From Lachnospiraceae bacterium (GTDB lineage Bacteria; Bacillota; Clostridia; Lachnospirales; Lachnospiraceae): DNA of 62,150 nt. The stretch covers positions 1-62,150 of the forward strand of contig JAFTWC010000002.1 of NCBI GenBank assembly GCA_017465475.1, in the 5' to 3' direction. The position numbers and the translations under genes were made by a program. Below the pieces are notes generated by a model. It made no database searches, was not told the DNA's origin, and saw only the letters and a program-made list of their open reading frames with translations. Below are positions 53,358-62,150 of this stretch, in pieces (positions within the stretch are counted from its first letter, which is position 1; every line of letters begins with the position of its first letter).

Positions 53358-54812
53358 CTATTTCTGCTCCCCCGACACACCATCCGAATACAGTTCTTCC
53401 TTTAATTCCACACCCACTGTTTCGTTTGTTTGCAACGGGGTATCCTTCGCCTTCACATACACTTTCACATAACGCGTGGTATGCCCTGTCATATAGGTCG
53501 CTCCGTTTATCTCAGCCTCTTCTTCCAGCAAAACCTCTTCCGTTTCGCCAATAAAGGACTGCAGGTATGCGGTACGCAACGTTTCCTCAATCCGCTCCAA
53601 CCGGTCACTCCGTTCCGATTTTACCGGCTCCGCTACCTGATTTTCCATACGGTCTGCCACAGTTCCTGCCCGTCTGGAATACTTAAAAATGTGAATCTGA
53701 GAAAATTTCATTTGTTCCGCAAACCGTAACGACTGTACAAACTCTTCTTCCGTTTCCCCCGGAAATCCCACGATCATGTCTGTCGTAATGGCCGGACGGT
53801 CAAAATAACGTCGCAAATAGTCGACAGCCTGTGCGTATTCCGCCGTTGTATACTTCCGGTTCATTCGTTTTAACGTAGTATCACACCCGCTCTGTAACGA
53901 TAAGTGGAAATGCGGACACACCTTTGATAAGGTCGATAACTCTCTTACAAAGGCCTCCGTCATAATTCTCGGTTCCAACGACCCGAGACGAATCCGCTCG
54001 ATGCCTTCTATTGCCTGTACTTTTTGAATCAGTGTCAGTAACGGAAGAATTTTTTCCTTACTATCCGGTACGTTTTTCAGTGTCTCATCAAACTCGGAAA
54101 CAGAACCAACCGTCTTTTCTTCCGCATCGGCCTTGTTCATTTTTTCCGTTTCTGCCGCCGATTTCTTCTCTAATCCATAGGAAGACAAATGAATTCCCGT
54201 CAATACTACTTCTTTGTATCCTTCGTTTGCCAAGCGGGAAATCTCATCTAAAATTTCCTTTTCTCCCCGAGAACGAACCCGCCCCCTCACATAAGGAATA
54301 ATACAATAGCTGCAAAACTGGTTACAGCCGTCCTCGATTTTTATATACGCTCTGGTACGTTCGGTTACCGTTTCAATCGGCAGTTCTTCGTATGCCTTTT
54401 CCTTCCCGATGTCAAGCACCGCACAACGATGCTCTTCCCGCTGCTCCAATACTGCTTCCACCAGTTCCACTATTTTTGCCTTTTGATTATTTCCCACCAC
54501 CAGGTCGATTTCTTCCTGTTCCGTCAGCTTTTCGCCTGCTGCCTGGGCATAGCATCCCGCTGCTACAATCAGCGCTTCCGGATTCTTTTTCTTCGCACGA
54601 TGCAACATCTGTCTTGATTTTCGGTCAGCCATATTGGTTACGGAACATGTATTTACCACATAGACATCCGCTTTTGTCTCAAAAGCAGTTTCTACCGCAC
54701 CTGCCTTTAAAAACAATTCCCGCATGCCTTCCGTTTCATAGGAATTCACTTTGCAGCCCAATGTTAAAAAGGCCACTTTTTTTCCTTCTATTACACGCTT
54801 CTCTTTGTGCAT
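53358..54812 (-). CDS. mtaB: tRNA N6-threonylcarbamoyladenosine methylthiotransferase MtaB
   Basis: 484 residues, AAAAGGAG upstream. It adds a methylthio group to t6A37 of ANN-decoding tRNAs. N-terminal UPF0004 domain with Cys in TLGCKVNSYE, NTCSVTN and AAGCYAQ (auxiliary cluster), radical SAM motif CNQFCSYCIIPYVRGR, and a C-terminal TRAM-like domain. An extra stretch of about 40 charged residues (about 212-255, Lys/Glu/Ala-rich) is inserted after GIHLSSYG; it is not part of the usual family and looks disordered. Confidence 0.93.
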   Translation of the reverse strand: MHKEKRVIEGKKVAFLTLGCKVNSYETEGMRELFLKAGAVETAFETKADVYVVNTCSVTNMADRKSRQMLHRAKKKNPEALIVAAGCYAQAAGEKLTEQEEIDLVVGNNQKAKIVELVEAVLEQREEHRCAVLDIGKEKAYEELPIETVTERTRAYIKIEDGCNQFCSYCIIPYVRGRVRSRGEKEILDEISRLANEGYKEVVLTGIHLSSYGLEKKSAAETEKMNKADAEEKTVGSVSEFDETLKNVPDSKEKILPLLTLIQKVQAIEGIERIRLGSLEPRIMTEAFVRELSTLSKVCPHFHLSLQSGCDTTLKRMNRKYTTAEYAQAVDYLRRYFDRPAITTDMIVGFPGETEEEFVQSLRFAEQMKFSQIHIFKYSRRAGTVADRMENQVAEPVKSERSDRLERIEETLRTAYLQSFIGETEEVLLEEEAEINGATYMTGHTTRYVKVYVKAKDTPLQTNETVGVELKEELYSDGVSGEQK

Positions 54813-54893
54813 TCCATGGTCTCCTTTTGAAAGTTTTCGTACATTTATACACTTTTCAATAAAATTAACTAACTTTTTTATGACATTTGTATA

Positions 54894-54922
54894 TTGACAT
54901 TTTTATCAGCAAACGGTACTAT
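54894..54922 (+). promoter_or_regulatory. Promoter of the HPr-like gene
   Basis: Perfect TTGACA (54894-54899), 17 bases, TACTAT (54917-54922), about 65 bases upstream of the start. Confidence 0.7.
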
Positions 54923-54987
54923 ATAGGTATAAAGATACTTTATCATCTTAATAAGTATCTCTACTAAAAAAGAAGGAGGAGTAAATT

Positions 54988-55221
54988 ATGAAGACCGTTA
55001 AAATTTCCTTAAACTCTATCGACAAGGTAAAGGCTTTCGTAAACGAGATCACCAAGTTTGATTCTGATTTCGATTTAGTTTCCGGAAGATATGTCATCGA
55101 TGCAAAGTCCATTATGGGTATTTTCAGCTTAGACCTTTCTAAGCCGATTGACTTAAATGTTCATGCACAGGACCACTTAGATGCAATCCTTGCTGCATTG
55201 GCACCGTACATCGTTGAGTAG
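54988..55221 (+). CDS. HPr-like protein lacking the phosphocarrier histidine
   Basis: 77 residues, AAGGAGG upstream. It has the HPr fold pattern, most clearly the regulatory-serine segment DAKSIMGIFSLDL with Ser41 in the position of HPr Ser46. The active-site loop GLHARPA is replaced by SIDKVKAF (two residues shorter) and has no His, so it cannot pass phosphate in the sugar phosphotransferase system. This parallels Crh of Bacillus, which keeps only the Ser and works in catabolite repression with HPr kinase and CcpA. A Crh-like regulatory role is inference. Monocistronic, with its own terminator. Confidence 0.82.
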   Translation: MKTVKISLNSIDKVKAFVNEITKFDSDFDLVSGRYVIDAKSIMGIFSLDLSKPIDLNVHAQDHLDAILAALAPYIVE

Positions 55222-55252
55222 TCGAAAATAAAAAGGTATTGTTACAAACGGG

Positions 55253-55281
55253 GAGGATACAAAACTGTATCCTCTTTCTTT
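55253..55281 (+). terminator. Terminator of the HPr-like gene
   Basis: GAGGATACA pairs with TGTATCCTC (4-base loop), followed by TTTCTTT. Confidence 0.85.
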
Positions 55282-55294
55282 ATGCCCTTCTATC

Positions 55295-55567
55295 AGCAAA
55301 AATTGTAGTATTTGAAAAGTTTATGTGCTATTTCATTTTTTCATAGGTTTCGGATGTAAGTCTTTCTAATTACTTTGAGCAAGATGAATCAACAGGTACA
55401 CGACCGGATTCAACGCGCCGTCCGTGGCGCGTATCATCCTCACTCGGACCTCCTGTCCGAGTGCCGTTGACAACGGACAAAGTAATAAGAAAGTCTAACA
55501 TCCTACACAAAATTCAAAAATCGAAATAGCACACAAATCTTTCAAAAGGACAACTACAATTTTTGCT
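55295..55567. repeat. 273-base inverted-repeat element (MITE-like or structured RNA)
   Basis: Perfect 14-base terminal inverted repeats (AGCAAAAATTGTAG) are the tips of long imperfect arms: 55295-55377 and 55478-55567 pair over most of their length (TGTGCTATTTC, GGATGT, ATTACTTTG blocks). The 100-base centre holds three tight hairpins: ACGCGCC/GGCGCGT, CACTCGGAC/GTCCGAGTG and CCGTT/AACGG. There is no open frame. Flanking direct repeats are at most TC, so a transposition origin is not proved. It fills most of the gap between the HPr-like gene and thiI. Confidence 0.75.
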
Positions 55568-55624
55568 TCTTTGAAGTTCATATAAGAAATTCGTCGTTCC
55601 TCTTACTTTTCCCCATGTGAATAG

Positions 55625-56803
55625 CTATGCTCTTACTTCGATTACCTCTGTGGACTCAATCGCTTCTTTCATAAGGTCGTCAATTACATCCGCCAACAGT
55701 TCTTCGGATTTTTCGATTACGGATAAAATCGGCTTTGTTACCGGGTGTTTTGCCACGAAGATGGTACAGCAGTCTTCATACGGCAAAATGGAGGTTTCAA
55801 AGGTGCCGATTTTCTGCGCAATATCAATAATCTCCACTTTGTCCATACCGATTAACGGACGGAATACCGGAAGTTCACATACTGCGTTGGTGGTCAACAA
55901 GCTGTGCATGGTCTGGCTTGCCACCTGTCCGATACTTTCACCGGTAATCATGCCGAGACAATCACTCTTGTTGGCAAAATGCTCCGCAATACGCATCATG
56001 TAACGACGCATAATGATAGTCAGTTCCTCGTGCGGGCACTTCTCGTAAATGGCAAGCTGAATGTCCGTGAAATTAACAACATTTAAGCGAATCGGGCCGG
56101 TGTAACGGCTGACGATTCTCGCAAGGTCCACTACCTTTTCCTTTGCACGATCACTGGTGTAAGGCGGTGCATGGAAATAGGTTGCTTCCAATGCCACACC
56201 TCTTTTTGAAATCATATATCCTGCCACCGGACTGTCGATACCGCCGGATAACAGTAACATTGCCTTTCCCGCAGTACCTACCGGCATACCGCCCGGTCCT
56301 GCAAGCACCTTGGAATAAATATAAGCACGGCCTCTGATTTCTACCGTAATCACTTCCTGAGGCTCGTGAACATCCACGGAAAGCTCAGAAAAACGAGACA
56401 ATAAATACTCGCCCATTTTCGCACAAATCTCCGGAGAGGTAAGCGCATACTGCTTATCCGCACGTTTTGCCGCCATCTTAAAGGTAAAGTTCTTCTGCGG
56501 ATACATTTCTTCCACAAAATCTCCTACTGCCTGCTTTACCGTCTCCCATTCCGTGGTTTCCACCACCTTTACCGGACAAAAACCTGTGACACCGAATACA
56601 CGGCCCAGTGCTTCCACCGTATCTTCATAGTCATATCCTTGCGGACACTCCACAAAAATACGTCCCTGTTCTCTGACTACCGTATACTCTCCCAGCGGTC
56701 TCAAGCACTCTGCCACTCTGTTCTTTAACGCATTCTCAAAAATGTGACGATTATTTCCCTTTAATCCGATTTCACCGTACTTTATCAAAAAAGCCTGATA
56801 CAT
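55625..56803 (-). CDS. thiI: tRNA 4-thiouridine synthetase ThiI
   Basis: 392 residues from the ATG at 56803 (GGAGG upstream). N-terminal ferredoxin-like and THUMP domains (about 1-165, with FLIKYGEIGLKGNNR), then a PP-loop ATPase domain with LLLSGGIDSPVAGY that adenylates U8 of tRNA. There is no C-terminal rhodanese domain, typical of the Firmicutes form, so sulfur comes from the neighbouring cysteine desulfurase. The CC pair near the end of the PP-loop domain (YEDCCTIF) is conserved. It follows the desulfurase gene by 80 bases. Confidence 0.96.
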   Translation of the reverse strand: MYQAFLIKYGEIGLKGNNRHIFENALKNRVAECLRPLGEYTVVREQGRIFVECPQGYDYEDTVEALGRVFGVTGFCPVKVVETTEWETVKQAVGDFVEEMYPQKNFTFKMAAKRADKQYALTSPEICAKMGEYLLSRFSELSVDVHEPQEVITVEIRGRAYIYSKVLAGPGGMPVGTAGKAMLLLSGGIDSPVAGYMISKRGVALEATYFHAPPYTSDRAKEKVVDLARIVSRYTGPIRLNVVNFTDIQLAIYEKCPHEELTIIMRRYMMRIAEHFANKSDCLGMITGESIGQVASQTMHSLLTTNAVCELPVFRPLIGMDKVEIIDIAQKIGTFETSILPYEDCCTIFVAKHPVTKPILSVIEKSEELLADVIDDLMKEAIESTEVIEVRA

Positions 56804-56883
56804 ACTATCCTCCGATATTCTTTCTGCCATCTATCCGGCAAACCTTTCTATATAGCTACCTTGTTTCCTTACTCCTCATTTTC

Positions 56884-58083
56884 CTACTTACGCCAAAACT
56901 TTCGTAACTGCGGTAATAACTCCTTTAATACCTCTAAGGTATACTGAAGTTCTTCCTTCGTTGTATCTTTACAAAAACTGAACCGTACCGTAGCATCCAG
57001 TAATTCTTTCTTTACATCAATGGCCTTTAATGTTCCGCTGACTGCCGGATGATTGGAAGAACATGCCGAACCGGAAGATACATAGATCCCCTTTTCTTCC
57101 AATGCATGAAGCAGAACCTCGCTGCGCACACCTAAAAAGCCTACACTCATAATATGAGGTGCCGTTTTATAAAGCCGTTCTTCCCGTTCTGCATCAGATA
57201 AAGGCGCACCGTCTTTATTATCTACCAAATGAACAGTTACATCAGAAAGCTCCGAAAGGCCCTTGGCAAAATACTTCTTTAACTCAAACAAATGCTCCTG
57301 CAGCCCTTCCACATCTTTGCCGGCAAGTTCTGCCGCAAGCCCCAGACCGGCCACGCCCGGTACGTTTTCCGTGCCGGAACGCATTCCTTTTTGTTGTCCG
57401 CCGCCAAATAAAATCGGCTTTATTTTTGTCTTTTCTTTTACATATAAAAATCCGCATCCTTTCGGGCCGTGCAACTTATGGGCACTGACCGAAAGTAAAT
57501 CAATATTCTGCCGTTTCGGATAAATACGGAATTTCCCGTAGGCTTGAATGGCATCCACATGAAATACGATAGAAGCATTGTACTCTTTGACGGCTGCTCC
57601 CAGCGCCGTAATGTCCTGTACTGCACCCACTTCATTGTTTACCGCCATCATTGATACCAAAATCGTATCCTCACAAAGAGCTTCCTTTAACGCTTCCACC
57701 GTAACCACACCCTCAGGTCCCGGTGCCAGATAAGTCACCCGAAATCCCATCTCTTCCAGGATAAACATAGGCTCGTACACCGACGGATGCTCGAAAGAAG
57801 TGGTAATAATATGCATACCGCTGCGCTTGTTTGCAAGTGCAGTTCCGATTAGTGCCATATTATTGGACTCTGTGCCGCCGGAGGTAAAGAAAATCTCGTC
57901 CGGCTTACATTTTAAGGTTGCCGAAATCTGCTCCTTTGCCGTCTTAATATATCGCTCCGCTTCCATTCCCTTTTTATGACGGGAAGACGGATTTCCGAAA
58001 TCTTCTTTATAAACCCGTTCCATCAAAGCAAGCACATCATCATTTATTTTTGTTGTTGCCGAATTATCCAAATACGCTTCCAT
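56884..58083 (-). CDS. Cysteine desulfurase (NifS/IscS family)
   Basis: 399 residues, CAGGAG upstream. PLP enzyme: YLDNSATTK, TSGGTESNN, FEHPSVYE, PLP lysine in SVSAHKLHGPKG and the catalytic Cys loop SSGSACSS near residue 340. It takes sulfur from cysteine as an enzyme persulfide. Its position right before thiI suggests it is the dedicated sulfur donor for 4-thiouridine (NifZ-like role in Bacillus) rather than the general Fe-S cluster enzyme; this is inferred from context. Confidence 0.94.
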   Translation of the reverse strand: MEAYLDNSATTKINDDVLALMERVYKEDFGNPSSRHKKGMEAERYIKTAKEQISATLKCKPDEIFFTSGGTESNNMALIGTALANKRSGMHIITTSFEHPSVYEPMFILEEMGFRVTYLAPGPEGVVTVEALKEALCEDTILVSMMAVNNEVGAVQDITALGAAVKEYNASIVFHVDAIQAYGKFRIYPKRQNIDLLSVSAHKLHGPKGCGFLYVKEKTKIKPILFGGGQQKGMRSGTENVPGVAGLGLAAELAGKDVEGLQEHLFELKKYFAKGLSELSDVTVHLVDNKDGAPLSDAEREERLYKTAPHIMSVGFLGVRSEVLLHALEEKGIYVSSGSACSSNHPAVSGTLKAIDVKKELLDATVRFSFCKDTTKEELQYTLEVLKELLPQLRKFWRK

Positions 58084-58119
58084 GAGCTCTCCTGTTCCTT
58101 CTGTTCTGTGACAATCTGT

Positions 58120-58866
58120 CTACTTTTCTGCACACTCGATAGAAAGCATCAACATAGACAGCATAGCCAGTCCTGCTGTTTCTGTCCGTAGGATTCGTTT
58201 TCCGAGAGAAAGACACTCTGCACCATGCTCCGCGCATTGTGCTACTTCTTCTTCCGTAAAACCTCCCTCCGGTCCCACAAAAATACCGATGCTTCCCTTT
58301 GTTCCTGCTTTCTTTAAGCATTCCGCCGTAGGCTTCATGCCTTCCGCATTTTCATACAGGATTACATTATAGTCTAAATTCCCCATGGACGCAAGTGCTT
58401 CTTTCCATGTATGTATCCCGGAAACGGTAGGAATCACACCTCGTCCGGACTGCTTTGCCGCACTTTCCGCAATGGCCTGCCACCGGGTCAGCTTCTTTTC
58501 TTCCTTCCCGCCTTCTGCTTTTACGATGGTACGTTTTGTCACCACAGGTATGATTTCCGCTGCTCCAAGCTCCACTGCTTTTTGAATAATCAGTTCCATC
58601 TTATCCTTTTTCGGAAGTCCCTGAAACAGCACGAGACGCACCGGAAGCTCCGTATCGGACTTCTTCCCCTCTAAAATCGTTGCCACCAGATTCCGCTCCC
58701 TGCTTCCGGACAGCTCACAGAAATAATCCGTACCTGCACCGTCACATAAGATGAACTTTTCACCGTTCTTCATACGAAGCACGTTTTTCATGTGATTCAC
58801 ATCTTCTCCGATGATTTCAATGGTATCTCCCTGTCTCTGGGACGGTTCGATATAAAAACGATACAT
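58120..58866 (-). CDS. rsmE: 16S rRNA uridine-1498 N3-methyltransferase RsmE
   Basis: 248 residues from the ATG at 58866 (AAAGGG upstream). N-terminal PUA-like domain and C-terminal SPOUT domain with IFVGPEGGFTEEEV and SLGKRILRTETAG, the RsmE signatures. It methylates U1498 of 16S rRNA. It follows prmA by 17 bases. Confidence 0.95.
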   Translation of the reverse strand: MYRFYIEPSQRQGDTIEIIGEDVNHMKNVLRMKNGEKFILCDGAGTDYFCELSGSRERNLVATILEGKKSDTELPVRLVLFQGLPKKDKMELIIQKAVELGAAEIIPVVTKRTIVKAEGGKEEKKLTRWQAIAESAAKQSGRGVIPTVSGIHTWKEALASMGNLDYNVILYENAEGMKPTAECLKKAGTKGSIGIFVGPEGGFTEEEVAQCAEHGAECLSLGKRILRTETAGLAMLSMLMLSIECAEK

Positions 58867-58883
58867 AGTTTTCCCTTTCCGGA

Positions 58884-59885
58884 CTACTTCGCCACAATAG
58901 AAACCCAATCTCCCTGGGTTACAATTTCCACAATTTCAAAACCGTTTACTCTCAATGCCTCTTCCACTGCTTCCTGCTTCATGTTAATAATACCGGAACT
59001 GATAAAAAGCGCACCCGGCTTCATAAACTCCCGGACAACACCGGACAACGGAATAATCACATCCGCCAGAATATTGGCTACCACCACGTCAAACTTTTCA
59101 AGACCCACCGCTTTCCGAAGTGCCTCATCTCCGATGACATTTCCGTCAGTCACCTCGATAATGCCGGATTTTCCGGTAAATACAGGAAGTCCGTCCGCTC
59201 CCTTTTCACAAAGTGTCGCAGTCAGGTGGTTTACTTCCGCATTTTCCGCCGTCACCCCTACCGCAATCGGATCAATATCCACCGCTGCGGTATAGTCTGC
59301 ACCCAGCATCATGGAAATAATAGACAAAATACCGCTTCCGCAGCCCACATCAAATACAATATCGCCCTTCTTTAAATACTTTTTCAGGTTCCAGATACAA
59401 AGCTTTGTGGTCTCATGGGCACCGGTACCAAACGCGGTTCCCGGATCAATTTCCACTACCAGGTCACCATCCTTTTTCTCGGTGAGTTCTTCCCAGGTTG
59501 GCTTAATTACAATGGTATCATCCACGCGGAACGGTTTGAAAAACTCCTTCCAGTTATTAATCCAGTCCTTATCCTCTGTTTCGGACACGGTAAGCTCACC
59601 GCTCCCCACATCCACAAACTGACGAAGGTCAGAAAGCTCCACGGAAATATTTGCCTTCAACTCCTCAACATCCGTTTCCGGGTCCACATAGAAGCTTACC
59701 AATGCACTGCCGTCATCCTCCGGAAGCTCCGGCAAAATATCAATAAACATCTTCTGCTTATCCTCTTCAGAGAGCGGAACAAAGTCAGAGATTTCGATGC
59801 CTTCCACCCCTAAGTCATCCAACATGGAACTAACCAAATCCACTGCTTCTGTTGTCGTCGCTAACTGCATTTTAATCCACTTCAT
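58884..59885 (-). CDS. prmA: Ribosomal protein L11 methyltransferase
   Basis: 333 residues, AAAGGAG upstream. The C-terminal SAM domain has IDPGTAFGTGAHETT, FDVGCGSGILSI, the AVDIDPIAV acidic strand and VVANILADVI (the NPF-like motif), typical of PrmA; the N-terminal domain recognises L11. It trimethylates Lys residues of L11. Part of the dnaK-dnaJ-prmA-rsmE order common in Firmicutes. Confidence 0.96.
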   Translation of the reverse strand: MKWIKMQLATTTEAVDLVSSMLDDLGVEGIEISDFVPLSEEDKQKMFIDILPELPEDDGSALVSFYVDPETDVEELKANISVELSDLRQFVDVGSGELTVSETEDKDWINNWKEFFKPFRVDDTIVIKPTWEELTEKKDGDLVVEIDPGTAFGTGAHETTKLCIWNLKKYLKKGDIVFDVGCGSGILSIISMMLGADYTAAVDIDPIAVGVTAENAEVNHLTATLCEKGADGLPVFTGKSGIIEVTDGNVIGDEALRKAVGLEKFDVVVANILADVIIPLSGVVREFMKPGALFISSGIINMKQEAVEEALRVNGFEIVEIVTQGDWVSIVAK

Positions 59886-59938
59886 ACAAATCTCCTTTAC
59901 ATAACCGTATGCTTATCCAAACCTTCTTTGGCGTGCAG

Positions 59939-59972
59939 AAAGGTAGGACTATCTGTTTATAGCCCTACCTTT
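59939..59972 (-). terminator. Hairpin between dnaJ and prmA
   Basis: AAAGGTAGG pairs with CCTACCTTT, with an inner CTAT/ATAG on the minus strand. The following T-run is short, so it may be only a partial terminator. Confidence 0.5.
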
Positions 59973-59980
59973 CCGTTTAT

Positions 59981-61129
59981 TTACTTTCCGAATAACTTTG
60001 ATTTTTTCCCTTTGCTTCCGCCTTTTTCCGGCCCGTTTCCATCCCGTTCTCCGGAGGCTTCCGCATACTTTTCCAAAATATCCTTTTGCTCGGAGGTGAG
60101 CTTGGACGGTACCTGTACCACTAAGGTGACATAATGATCGCCTCGGATTTCCTTGTTACGCAAGGTCGGTACACCTTTTCCGCGAAGACGAATCTTCGTA
60201 TCGGTCTGGGTACCCGGCTTAATGGTATAAAGGACATCTCCGTCCACAGTACTGATGCGTACATCTCCACCCAGTGCTGCCTGGGTAAAGGACATCGGCG
60301 CGGTAGAATAAATATCATAGTCCTGACGTCTGAAAATCGGATGGGAACTTACCGCTACTTCCACAAGTAAATCACCCTGCTCGCCGCCGTTTACGCCCGG
60401 CTCACCTTTTCCGCGGATACGAATGCTCTGACCGTGGTCAATACCCGCCGGTACCGTTACCTGAATCTTCTTACGCTTTGTTACATAGCCGTTACCGTAA
60501 CAATCCGGACACTTTTCTTTGATAATCTTACCGGTACCGCGACAATCCGGACAGGCCTGCACATTACGTACCATACCGAATAAGGACTGCTGGGTATATA
60601 CCACCTGGCCCTTACCGCCACACTTACTACAGGTCTCGCTCTGGGTTCCCGGCTTTGCACCGCTTCCGCTACAGGTATCACACTTTTCCTTTAAATTAAG
60701 CTCCAGTTCCTTTTCGGTACCGAAGACTGCTTCCTCAAAGGAAATACGGATGCCGGTACGAACATTAGCGCCCTTCTGCGGACCGTTATTTGCCCGACGG
60801 CTTCTTCCGCCACCGAATAAATCACCGAAAATGTCGCCGAAAATATCACCCATATCCATGCCGGAGAAATCAAACCCGCCGGCTCCGCCACCGCCCTGTT
60901 CAAAAGCGGCATGACCGAACTGGTCGTACTGTCTTCTCTTATCCGCATCACTTAATATCGCATACGCTTCGGAAGCTTCTTTAAACTTTGCCTCTGCTTC
61001 CTTATCCCCCGGGTTCATATCCGGATGATACTTCTTTGCCGTCTGGCGGTACGCTTTCTTTATCTCATCGTCCGTGGCATTTTTGGAAACACCAAGGACT
61101 TCATAATAGTCCCGCTTGCTTTCAGCCAT
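59981..61129 (-). CDS. dnaJ: Chaperone protein DnaJ
   Basis: 382 residues from the ATG at 61129 (GGAGG upstream; the long frame to 61255 crosses the intergenic hairpin). J domain (about 5-70) with KKYHPDMN (HPD motif), Gly/Phe-rich region, four zinc-finger repeats ([32 protein letters not shown]) and C-terminal peptide-binding domains. It is the cochaperone stimulating DnaK. The C-terminus carries an extra Lys/Gly-rich tail. Confidence 0.97.
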   Translation of the reverse strand: MAESKRDYYEVLGVSKNATDDEIKKAYRQTAKKYHPDMNPGDKEAEAKFKEASEAYAILSDADKRRQYDQFGHAAFEQGGGGAGGFDFSGMDMGDIFGDIFGDLFGGGRSRRANNGPQKGANVRTGIRISFEEAVFGTEKELELNLKEKCDTCSGSGAKPGTQSETCSKCGGKGQVVYTQQSLFGMVRNVQACPDCRGTGKIIKEKCPDCYGNGYVTKRKKIQVTVPAGIDHGQSIRIRGKGEPGVNGGEQGDLLVEVAVSSHPIFRRQDYDIYSTAPMSFTQAALGGDVRISTVDGDVLYTIKPGTQTDTKIRLRGKGVPTLRNKEIRGDHYVTLVVQVPSKLTSEQKDILEKYAEASGERDGNGPEKGGSKGKKSKLFGK

Positions 61130-61223
61130 CTCAAATCCTCCGTTTCGCACATTTATCCGGAACATTATGTAGCAAACCACTACACATGCCACTCTATTTG
61201 TGCATCTTCCATAAAACACTTTT

Positions 61224-61255
61224 ATGGCACAGGGGATTTTCACCCCCTGCGCCAT
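61224..61255 (-). terminator. Hairpin between dnaK and dnaJ
   Basis: ATGGCGCAGGGG pairs with CCCCTGTGCCAT (one mismatch) on the minus strand, with a weak ATAAAA tail. It may lower dnaJ expression relative to dnaK or act in RNA processing. Confidence 0.45.
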
Positions 61256-61331
61256 AGTGAATCAAATCCACGGAATAAGGGCATTGGCCTTTATCCCTCT
61301 ATTCGGAACTTAATCCTTGTTCGGATATTGC

Positions 61332-62150
61332 TTATACCTCGCGGTAATCAGCATCTACCACATCATCTGCTGCATTCTGGCTTGCACTTCCCATGTCCGG
61401 ACCTGCTGCACCCATATCCGGGCCTGCGCCAGCACCCTGCATCTGCTCATACATCTTGGTAAAGAGAGACTGCGCACTGGTCATAAGCTTTTCCTTTGCA
61501 GCCTTGATATCTTCTACTTCGCCCTCAGACATCACTTCCGGATTGCTCTTTTCTACAAGCTCCTTTAAGTGAGCAAGATCAGCCTCAACTGCACTCTTGT
61601 CATCAGCGGAAATCTTGTCGCCTACATCAGCAAGAGCCTTCTCGGTCTGGAATACCATAGAGTCTGCATCGTTGCGAACTTCTACAGCTTCCTTACGCTT
61701 CTTATCCTGAGCTTCGTACTCAGCTGCTTCTCTTACTGCCTTATCGATGTCTGCATCGGAAAGGTTAGAGCCTGCGGTAATGGTGATGTGCTGCTCTCTG
61801 CCGGTTCCGAGATCCTTAGCGGATACGTTTACGATACCGTTTGCATCGATATCGAAGGTAACCTCGATCTGCGGAACACCTCTTCTTGCCGGCGGAATAC
61901 CGTCGAGACGGAACTGTCCAAGGCTCTTGTTGTCCTTCGCGAACTGACGCTCACCCTGTACTACGTTAATATCTACTGCGCTCTGATTGTCTGCTGCAGT
62001 GGAGAAAATCTGACTCTTCTTGGTCGGGATGGTAGTATTTCTCTCAATCAATCTGGTAGCAACACCGCCCATGGTCTCAATGGAAAGAGAAAGCGGAGTT
62101 ACGTCAAGAAGAAGGATATCGCCTGCACCTGCATCGCCTGCAAGCTTACC
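61332..62150 (-). CDS. dnaK: Chaperone protein DnaK (C-terminal part; 5' end outside window)
   Basis: The last 272 codons; the gene continues past 62150. The segment begins in [17 protein letters not shown] at the end of the ATPase domain, continues through the beta-sandwich substrate domain ([21 protein letters not shown]) and helical lid, and ends in a Gly/Ala/Asp-rich tail with the DnaK terminus ([11 protein letters not shown]). It is the Hsp70 chaperone, working with DnaJ encoded just downstream. Upstream control (HrcA/CIRCE) is outside the window. Confidence 0.97.
   Translation of the reverse strand, partial: GKLAGDAGAGDILLLDVTPLSLSIETMGGVATRLIERNTTIPTKKSQIFSTAADNQSAVDINVVQGERQFAKDNKSLGQFRLDGIPPARRGVPQIEVTFDIDANGIVNVSAKDLGTGREQHITITAGSNLSDADIDKAVREAAEYEAQDKKRKEAVEVRNDADSMVFQTEKALADVGDKISADDKSAVEADLAHLKELVEKSNPEVMSEGEVEDIKAAKEKLMTSAQSLFTKMYEQMQGAGAGPDMGAAGPDMGSASQNAADDVVDADYREV

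Noticed and set aside
55295-55567. Insertion sequence
   Set aside because: No transposase frame and no clear target duplication; described as an inverted-repeat element only.

Overview
The window is a gene-dense stretch (about 60 protein genes, most on the minus strand) of a low-to-moderate GC anaerobic Firmicute, most likely a member of Lachnospiraceae or a close clostridial relative. The evidence is the strong AGGAGG-type ribosome sites, the SCIFF peptide with its radical-SAM maturase, the class III (oxygen-sensitive) ribonucleotide reductase, an HPr-like protein, a SigK-type sporulation sigma factor, a clostridial Re-citrate-synthase-type enzyme and several classical Firmicutes gene orders (tig-clpP-clpX-lon-engB; ireB-ruvX-DUF1292; dnaK-dnaJ-prmA-rsmE). 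No rRNA, tRNA, CRISPR array, transposase or prophage gene was seen.

Layout. 1-280: tandem copies of a GC-rich structured repeat. 0.3-9 kb (minus): SPFH protein and NfeD, a DUF4956/VTC polyphosphate-polymerase pair, glucose-6-phosphate isomerase, an unknown membrane protein, a SpoU-type RNA methylase, and a cytoplasmic sugar-receptor-like protein fused to a diguanylate cyclase. 9.1-10.6 kb (plus): a radical SAM protein and a DUF4364 protein. 10.7-18.3 kb (minus): the protein quality-control operon tig-clpP-clpX-lon-engB, preceded by glmM. 18.4-24 kb: membrane GGDEF protein, Na+/alanine-type symporter, DJ-1 protein, SGNH esterase, a small membrane protein, then an 800-base region without a protein gene that holds a possible small RNA and a second copy of the structured repeat. 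24-32 kb: upp, galM, copper ATPase with an operator-covered promoter, a chemoreceptor fused to PilZ, and DegV. 32-42 kb: Na/Pi cotransporter; an operon of Re-citrate synthase, isocitrate dehydrogenase and a GntR regulator; methylglyoxal synthase; an unknown membrane protein; and nrdD-nrdG. 42-47.7 kb: AI-2E family transporter, the SCIFF locus, a PLP decarboxylase and sigK. 47.8-54.8 kb: tRNA wobble-uridine genes (trhP, trmR), a truncated MltG-like protein, RNase J, the ireB-ruvX-DUF1292 block and mtaB. 54.9-62 kb: HPr-like protein, a 273-base inverted-repeat element, thiI with its cysteine desulfurase, rsmE, prmA, dnaJ and the 3' part of dnaK.

Most striking: the SCIFF precursor (45292-45567) is a perfect in-frame tandem duplication. 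It carries two complete six-cysteine units (12 Cys in 91 residues) whose DNA differs only at synonymous sites across the core, next to a normal single maturase. In both units the residue expected from memory to be the cross-link acceptor Thr is Gly.

Other unexplained structure: a modular GC-rich repeat present in both orientations, in which three separate hairpins differ between copies by compensating base changes; a 273-base element with 14-base perfect terminal inverted repeats and several apical hairpins; and a C-rich small-RNA candidate. Themes shared by many genes are c-di-GMP signalling (two GGDEF proteins and one PilZ chemoreceptor) and RNA modification (SpoU methylase, TrhP, TrmR, MtaB, ThiI, RsmE).
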